A stretch of DNA of 10,163 nt from an uncultured Chryseolinea sp. GTDB lineage: Bacteria; Bacteroidota; Bacteroidia; Cytophagales; Cyclobacteriaceae. The stretch is from positions 1 through 10,163 of the forward strand of contig CAMLER010000129.1 of NCBI GenBank assembly GCA_946478915.1, given 5' to 3'. Within the stretch, counting starts at the first letter, position 1, and every line of letters starts with the position of its first letter. This document shows, in pieces, positions 6,932 to 10,163 of this stretch. The position numbers were made by a program, and so were the translations under genes. Under the pieces are notes generated by a model, which saw nothing but the letters and a program-made list of their open reading frames with translations, was not told where the DNA came from and did not search any database.

Positions 6932-7220
6932 ATCGATCAGTCGCAGGAAAGAGCTGGCAGCTGAATGCTGATAGCAGCTATCAGCAGACAGTTTTTGTCT
7001 GCGGTCGATGGAGTTTCGCCATGTAATAGTAATCTTCCGATTATGCATCGTGCAATTTCGATTCTGGCTATTACACAACCAGAATTCAATGACTAGAAGT
7101 ATGGCTTTTGAGACAGCCGAAAAACTATTGTCAATATAATCCCTCAATGAATTATCCATCGTAGATTCAGCGATGTGATCGATAAGTTGCAGGCAAAAGC
7201 TGTCAGCTGAATGCTGATAG
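6932..7220. repeat. Direct 43-bp repeat pair inside element C, enclosing about 200 bp of unexplained DNA
   Basis: Positions 6932-6974 and 7178-7220 are the same 43-bp sequence with 5 mismatches (38 of 43 identical), both starting ATCGAT and ending GAATGCTGATAG. They enclose 6975-7177. Within that, 7003-7177 shows no repeat words, no convincing gene and no RNA gene; the only reading frame (minus, 7159 downwards) continues into the repeats and has no recognisable domain. The spacer may be a decayed insertion or an old intergenic segment. Confidence 0.85.
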
Positions 7221-7248
7221 CTGTCAGCTTAGCCGATAGCTGTCAGCT
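7195..7248 (-). repeat. Element C, right heptamer array (AGCTnnC, inverted)
   Basis: Read on minus from the last base of the PorP-family stop codon: AGCTGAC, AGCTATC, GGCTA, AGCTGAC, AGCTATC, AGCATTC, AGCTGAC, AGCTTTT. All are heptamers except one shortened unit. A 16-bp stretch (7216-7231) recurs exactly at 7235-7250, 19 bp apart. The array is inverted relative to 6834-6868, and both arrays begin on the final A of a TAA stop codon. Confidence 0.88.
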
Positions 7249-8291
7249 TAAAAGTCAGGGCACGGAATAATCAACTTATCTTTTGGTGGTTTGCGCGGAT
7301 TGCGCATAGGCCACGTGTAAACCAGGCTGAATTCGTGAGCTCCTCCACTGCCGGTTCCCAATTTTGAAATTGTATAGTCAAAACTGTAACCGATATTAAT
7401 CGCATCTTTCGCGCCGAGCCTCGTAAAGCCCAACAGCAAAACGATTGATTCGTTGTTAACATAATCGCCAACATTTTTGAATGGAACTCCCCTGTACCAT
7501 ACGCCAAGTACCAAGGGCTCAGTTGTAAAATACATTCCTAGATCCACCTGATCAAACTTACCCTGATGCCTGTACTGAAAGGCAGGAGCAATGCTGCGTT
7601 CACCTTTTCGCTTGTACATGCCGCTACCGACAGCACCAGGCTTAAGATAAAACTTAAATCCACCATGAACAGAAAGTTTCACCGGCAACGGACTGCTTTC
7701 ATCAATGATACTTTGATTAGGTTGTGTAAGATGCCAGGCCGATACGCCAAGCCATGCACTTCGCGTAAACAGTACTCCTCCGAAAGAAATATCAACAAAA
7801 GTTTTGCTAAAGTTCGTCCGGAAAGTTTCCGCTGTCGGCTGATCCAGGAATTCACCGGTAGCAGGATTAAACTGATCGCCAAAGGTCAGTTTGTCAAAAT
7901 TGATGTCCCTGTTAAAAAGCGCCACCTGGACACCGGGCCGGAACCCAAGATTTTCATTGATCTGTAATTCGTAAGCATACTGCAGCCCGACGCTTAAAGA
8001 TCGCAATCCTGCGAGCCCTTCTAAATCCCGAGTTAATATAAGTCCAACCGAGCTATTGTAGTCTTCGATAAAGTAATCGAAGTAGGCTGACATCGTGGTG
8101 AAGTTAGCATCGATGGCAGGCCATTGATTTCTATAATTAATTCCTGCGCGGGCCTGACCCGTTGCACCAGCCATTGCCGGATTCAAGTACAGGGGAGCAG
8201 CATAGAATTGTGAAAATTGGGGATCTTGTGCAGTTACCGAATCATTCAGCGCCAGCATGAACACACAAAAGAGCAGGAGTATCCTGTACAT
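7248..8291 (-). CDS. PorP/SprF-family type IX secretion system outer-membrane protein
   Basis: Taken from the ATG at 8291 the protein has 347 residues; an in-frame ATG at 8327 would add 12 residues ahead of the signal peptide and would overlap the candidate -7 element. The signal peptide is MYRILLLFCVFMLALNDSVTA, cut before QDPQFSQFYAAPLYLNPAMAG, which is the family's hallmark N-terminus. Strands such as SVGLQYAYEL, GFRPGVQVALFNRDINFDKLTFGDQF and NIGYSFDYTISKLG, and the ending PCPDF, also fit. Members are outer-membrane barrels; SprF of Flavobacterium johnsoniae is needed to export the adhesin SprB, while PorP of Porphyromonas gingivalis is part of the secretion machinery. A copy next to a PKD protein gene usually serves that neighbour. 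It is divergent from such a gene here. Its stop codon abuts element C. Confidence 0.93.
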   Translation of the reverse strand: MYRILLLFCVFMLALNDSVTAQDPQFSQFYAAPLYLNPAMAGATGQARAGINYRNQWPAIDANFTTMSAYFDYFIEDYNSSVGLILTRDLEGLAGLRSLSVGLQYAYELQINENLGFRPGVQVALFNRDINFDKLTFGDQFNPATGEFLDQPTAETFRTNFSKTFVDISFGGVLFTRSAWLGVSAWHLTQPNQSIIDESSPLPVKLSVHGGFKFYLKPGAVGSGMYKRKGERSIAPAFQYRHQGKFDQVDLGMYFTTEPLVLGVWYRGVPFKNVGDYVNNESIVLLLGFTRLGAKDAINIGYSFDYTISKLGTGSGGAHEFSLVYTWPMRNPRKPPKDKLIIPCPDF

Positions 8292-8324
8292 TACACTTTG
8301 GTAATTTAGATTACGCAAATAAAG

Positions 8325-8332
8325 CAAATATA
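8325..8332 (-). promoter_or_regulatory. Candidate -7 element (TATATTTG) for the PorP/SprF-family gene
   Basis: On minus, TATATTTG is an exact match to TAnnTTTG and lies 33 nt before the ATG at 8291, giving a leader of roughly 25 nt. A clear -33 TTTG is not seen at 19-21 bp; that position falls in the GTTAnnn array. The site supports the ATG at 8291 over the one at 8327. Confidence 0.4.
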
Positions 8333-8343
8333 GCCTTCTAATA

Positions 8344-8375
8344 GTTATTAGTTATCCGTTAATCGTTAATAGTTG
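8344..8375 (+). repeat. Element D, left heptamer array (GTTAnnn)
   Basis: GTTATTA, GTTATCC, GTTAATC, GTTAATA and a partial GTTG follow each other with an exact 7-bp period. The array lies 11 bp beyond the -7 element of the PorP-family gene, where the -33 region should be. The same words lie inverted at 8448-8496. The 312-bp gap between 8291 and 8604 otherwise holds only the two -7 elements and the element D interior. Confidence 0.88.
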
Positions 8376-8422
8376 GGGTCGAATTCCTTAGACCTGATAA
8401 CTAACCACATAACTATTGTAAA

Positions 8423-8444
8423 CGACTGATCGAGTCGCACGCCC
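8423..8444. repeat. Element D interior core shared with elements B and C
   Basis: On minus, 8433-8423 reads TCGATCAGTCG, identical to 6933-6943 on plus in element C. Also on minus, 8437-8427 reads CGACTCGATCA, one base different from CGGCTCGATCA in element B. On plus, ATCGAGTCGCACGCCC (8429-8444) resembles ATCGAGCGCACACCC of element B (4808-4822), with one extra base and one change. These matches suggest a common ancestry for the gap elements. Confidence 0.55.
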
Positions 8445-8447
8445 TAC

Positions 8448-8496
8448 AAATAACTAGTAACAAATAACTATTGACAGATAACGAACAACGGCTAAC
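8448..8496 (-). repeat. Element D, right heptamer array (GTTAnnn, inverted)
   Basis: Read on minus from 8496: GTTAGCC, GTTGTTC, GTTATCT, GTCAATA, GTTATTT, GTTACTA, GTTATTT. These are seven heptamers with no period slip, inverted relative to the array at 8344-8375. It ends about 57 bp before the -7 element of the PKD gene. Confidence 0.9.
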
Positions 8497-8553
8497 GGAA
8501 GAGATAACGTAAATTTTGATCAAATTGTATACTTTAGCTGAACTTGAGCGTTT

Positions 8554-8561
8554 TAGATTTG
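8554..8561 (+). promoter_or_regulatory. Candidate -7 element (TAGATTTG) for the PKD-domain gene
   Basis: TAGATTTG matches TAnnTTTG exactly and lies 42 nt before the ATG at 8604, which fits a leader of about 35 nt. The nearest upstream TTG (8525-8527) is 26 bp away, longer than the usual spacer, so a standard -33 element is not confirmed. Confidence 0.4.
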
Positions 8562-8603
8562 TCCCGAATAAAGATTGAAAGTATGTTGACCTGTGTTTCG
8601 AGT

Positions 8604-10163
8604 ATGAAAATGCTGAAAGGTAATTTTTTGTGGTCATTTCTACTCGTGCTGCTTACCCTCCCGACAATTTCATTAAGTCAAAGCTATTCCGGGTACAACT
8701 GGTATTTTGGTGCCAGTCAAAATGGAATTCGCTTCAGTCGCAGCGATGGTTCTGCCACGCTCGTTACCAATCAGGTTACAGCCTTTGGGACTGGAGGAAG
8801 CGCAGTTGCCAGCGATGCAGTTAATGGAGATTTATTATTCTATACCGATGGCGATAATATTTATGACCGGTCTCATACGGCCATGCCAAACGGAAGCAGT
8901 CTGGGCGCTAATACTGCCGGCAATCAAGCTGTAGCCATTGCAAAAGTACCCGGTCAGGATAATCAATATTATGTCTTTACAAATACGGCAAATGGAAGCA
9001 GCCAGGGAGCAATATCCTACAGAATTGTGGATATGTCTATCCCAGGCAATGCAGCACCAAACACGCCACCTGCGGGTGCTGGTACGACAGCAGCTAACAC
9101 TCCCGTTGCAAACCACAACTCTGTTTCGGAGGCGATGCTAATCGTCCCTCATCCTAACGGAACTGATTTCTGGTTGATCACCCATTCAGGTGGATCGCCA
9201 AATTATCAGGTAACGCAATTCACATCATCTGGTCAAGGCACGACTACAACGTTCAATAGCTTAGGCTTGATCGATTTCGCGGCGAATTTTTCTTATCATC
9301 CAGGGTCGGGCCGCATAGCCGTATCTCCGCAGGAAGGAACACGTGATGTTGAAATCTTAAATTTCGATGCTGCAACGGGTGCGTTAACATTCCAACAGGC
9401 AGTTCTCAATTCAGGAGCTAACAGCACCGCGAACCCTGCCGTTTACGATACCGAATGGAGTGCTAGCGGCGATTATCTCTATATTTCGAGGACCGGTGAA
9501 CCAGGGATACCAGCGAATGTATTTCAGTACGACATCAACAACCCATCAACAACACTTGCGTCTATCCTCCCCGTGCCTCCGGGCATCACAAATAGTTGGG
9601 GTTTGCAGATGGGACCTGACAGCACGATTTATCATATCTACCAGGCAACTGCTGGCGGACCTTTCCTTATTGGACAAATCAGCGATACCGATTCTGTCGC
9701 CAACCTGGTTCAATATGATCCGCAACCATTCGGCGGATCAACCGATTTTGGAGGAACCCAATTCCCTTCTTTTGCTCCAAAAGATACGGTGGATCTTACA
9801 GTTACATTTACCTCGCAGGGAACTTGTGCCAACGCGCCAACATCATTCTTCCCAACGGTATCCCCGGGCGCAGATAGCCTGGTGTGGAACTTTGGCGATG
9901 GATCAGGGTCCAGCGACTGGAGTCCGGTTTATACCTATGAAGCCGGCGGGCCCTACAACGTATCCGTTATTGCTTATTTGAATGGACAAACAGACACCAC
10001 AACTGTTCCGATCAACATTACAGAATTCGATACGCAAATCAGTCTTGTGCAAGATACAACGGGTTGTAGCGAGGACTTCCCATTTCCAAAAGACAGAACA
10101 AAAACAGGTTGTACATCGGGATGTTTCAGTGTAACGGCAAACGTGAATGGAAGTGGGAATCCG
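8604..10163 (+). CDS. Secreted propeller-like/PKD-domain protein, probable type IX secretion substrate (3' end outside the window)
   Basis: An uninterrupted frame of 520 codons runs from the ATG at 8604 to the last base. Residues 1-25 are a signal peptide (hydrophobic core WSFLLVLLTLPTISL, cleavage likely before QSYSG). Residues ~30-390 resemble the N-terminal module of many Bacteroidota surface proteins: NWYFGASQNGIRF, then GDLLFYTDGDNIYDRSHTAM and AGNQAVAIAKVPG..NQYYVFT, with later WSASGDYLYIS and GLQMGPDSTIYHIYQ, probably beta-propeller blades. A PKD domain follows at ~397-472 (VWNFGDGS, then YTYEAGGPYNVSV). A cysteine-containing segment begins at ~488. The missing end probably has more PKD-like repeats and a type B sorting domain; that is inference. 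An in-frame ATG at 8583 is possible but would lengthen the signal peptide. Its divergent neighbour is the PorP/SprF-family gene, likely its secretion partner. It could act as an adhesin or surface filament protein. Confidence 0.88.
   Translation, partial: MKMLKGNFLWSFLLVLLTLPTISLSQSYSGYNWYFGASQNGIRFSRSDGSATLVTNQVTAFGTGGSAVASDAVNGDLLFYTDGDNIYDRSHTAMPNGSSLGANTAGNQAVAIAKVPGQDNQYYVFTNTANGSSQGAISYRIVDMSIPGNAAPNTPPAGAGTTAANTPVANHNSVSEAMLIVPHPNGTDFWLITHSGGSPNYQVTQFTSSGQGTTTTFNSLGLIDFAANFSYHPGSGRIAVSPQEGTRDVEILNFDAATGALTFQQAVLNSGANSTANPAVYDTEWSASGDYLYISRTGEPGIPANVFQYDINNPSTTLASILPVPPGITNSWGLQMGPDSTIYHIYQATAGGPFLIGQISDTDSVANLVQYDPQPFGGSTDFGGTQFPSFAPKDTVDLTVTFTSQGTCANAPTSFFPTVSPGADSLVWNFGDGSGSSDWSPVYTYEAGGPYNVSVIAYLNGQTDTTTVPINITEFDTQISLVQDTTGCSEDFPFPKDRTKTGCTSGCFSVTANVNGSGNP

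Noticed and set aside
6984..7002. Intrinsic terminator of the SlyD-type gene (GCAGACA hairpin)
   Set aside because: The stem is good, but no T-tract follows it on either strand and it lies 150 nt from the stop codon.
6896..7159. 87-residue reading frame on minus within element C
   Set aside because: Half of it translates repeat words; the rest matches no family I recognise, including four-helix-bundle proteins that I considered.
7566..7967. 133-residue reading frame on plus antisense to the PorP-family gene
   Set aside because: It is a shadow of a well-supported gene and has no recognisable domain.
9460..9981. 173-residue reading frame on plus inside the PKD gene
   Set aside because: It is an alternate frame of the uninterrupted secreted protein gene, with composition unlike a real protein.

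Overview
The window looks like chromosomal DNA from a Bacteroidota member, most likely Cytophagales-like. The evidence is a PorP/SprF-family type IX secretion protein, a long secreted PKD-domain protein of the kind that system exports, a DUF4421 outer-membrane protein, a LytTR regulator, weak Shine-Dalgarno sites, and exact matches to the Bacteroidota -7 promoter element TAnnTTTG upstream of three genes. Genus cannot be named from sequence alone. No rRNA, tRNA, CRISPR, insertion sequence or phage gene was seen.

Layout. The left edge cuts a LytTR response regulator (2-391, +), which converges on a two-gene unit on the minus strand: a membrane-anchored J-domain protein (903-1691) followed 3 nt later by a SUI1/YciH-type translation factor (558-899). 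Upstream of that, also on minus, is a tandem universal stress protein (1758-2615) with its own intrinsic terminator. Divergent from it are a two-domain GNAT acetyltransferase (2797-3618, +) and a zinc-type cation diffusion facilitator (3725-4660, +). A DUF4421 outer-membrane protein (5085-6110, -) is divergent from a SlyD-type FKBP prolyl isomerase with a His-rich tail (6364-6834, +). The right end holds a PorP/SprF-family protein (7248-8291, -), divergent from a secreted propeller-like/PKD protein that runs off the window (8604-10163, +). These last two probably form a secretion partner pair. The other genes look like unrelated stress, housekeeping and metal functions.

The most unusual content is non-coding. 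The four largest repeat-bearing gaps (387-554, 4666-5056, 6834-7248, 8344-8496) each carry degenerate tandem words with a strict 7- or 8-bp period. In each gap, copies near the two ends are inverted relative to each other, so the gap could fold into a long hairpin or cruciform. The word differs between gaps (GGTRATCA, GGTnATC/CGGATAA, AGCTnnC, GTTAnnn), but short interior cores around CTCGATCA recur between gaps, which suggests one element family. Three of the gaps lie between convergent genes, and in two of them stop codons lie inside the first repeat word. The fourth lies between the divergent porP-like and PKD genes, just outside their predicted -7 elements.
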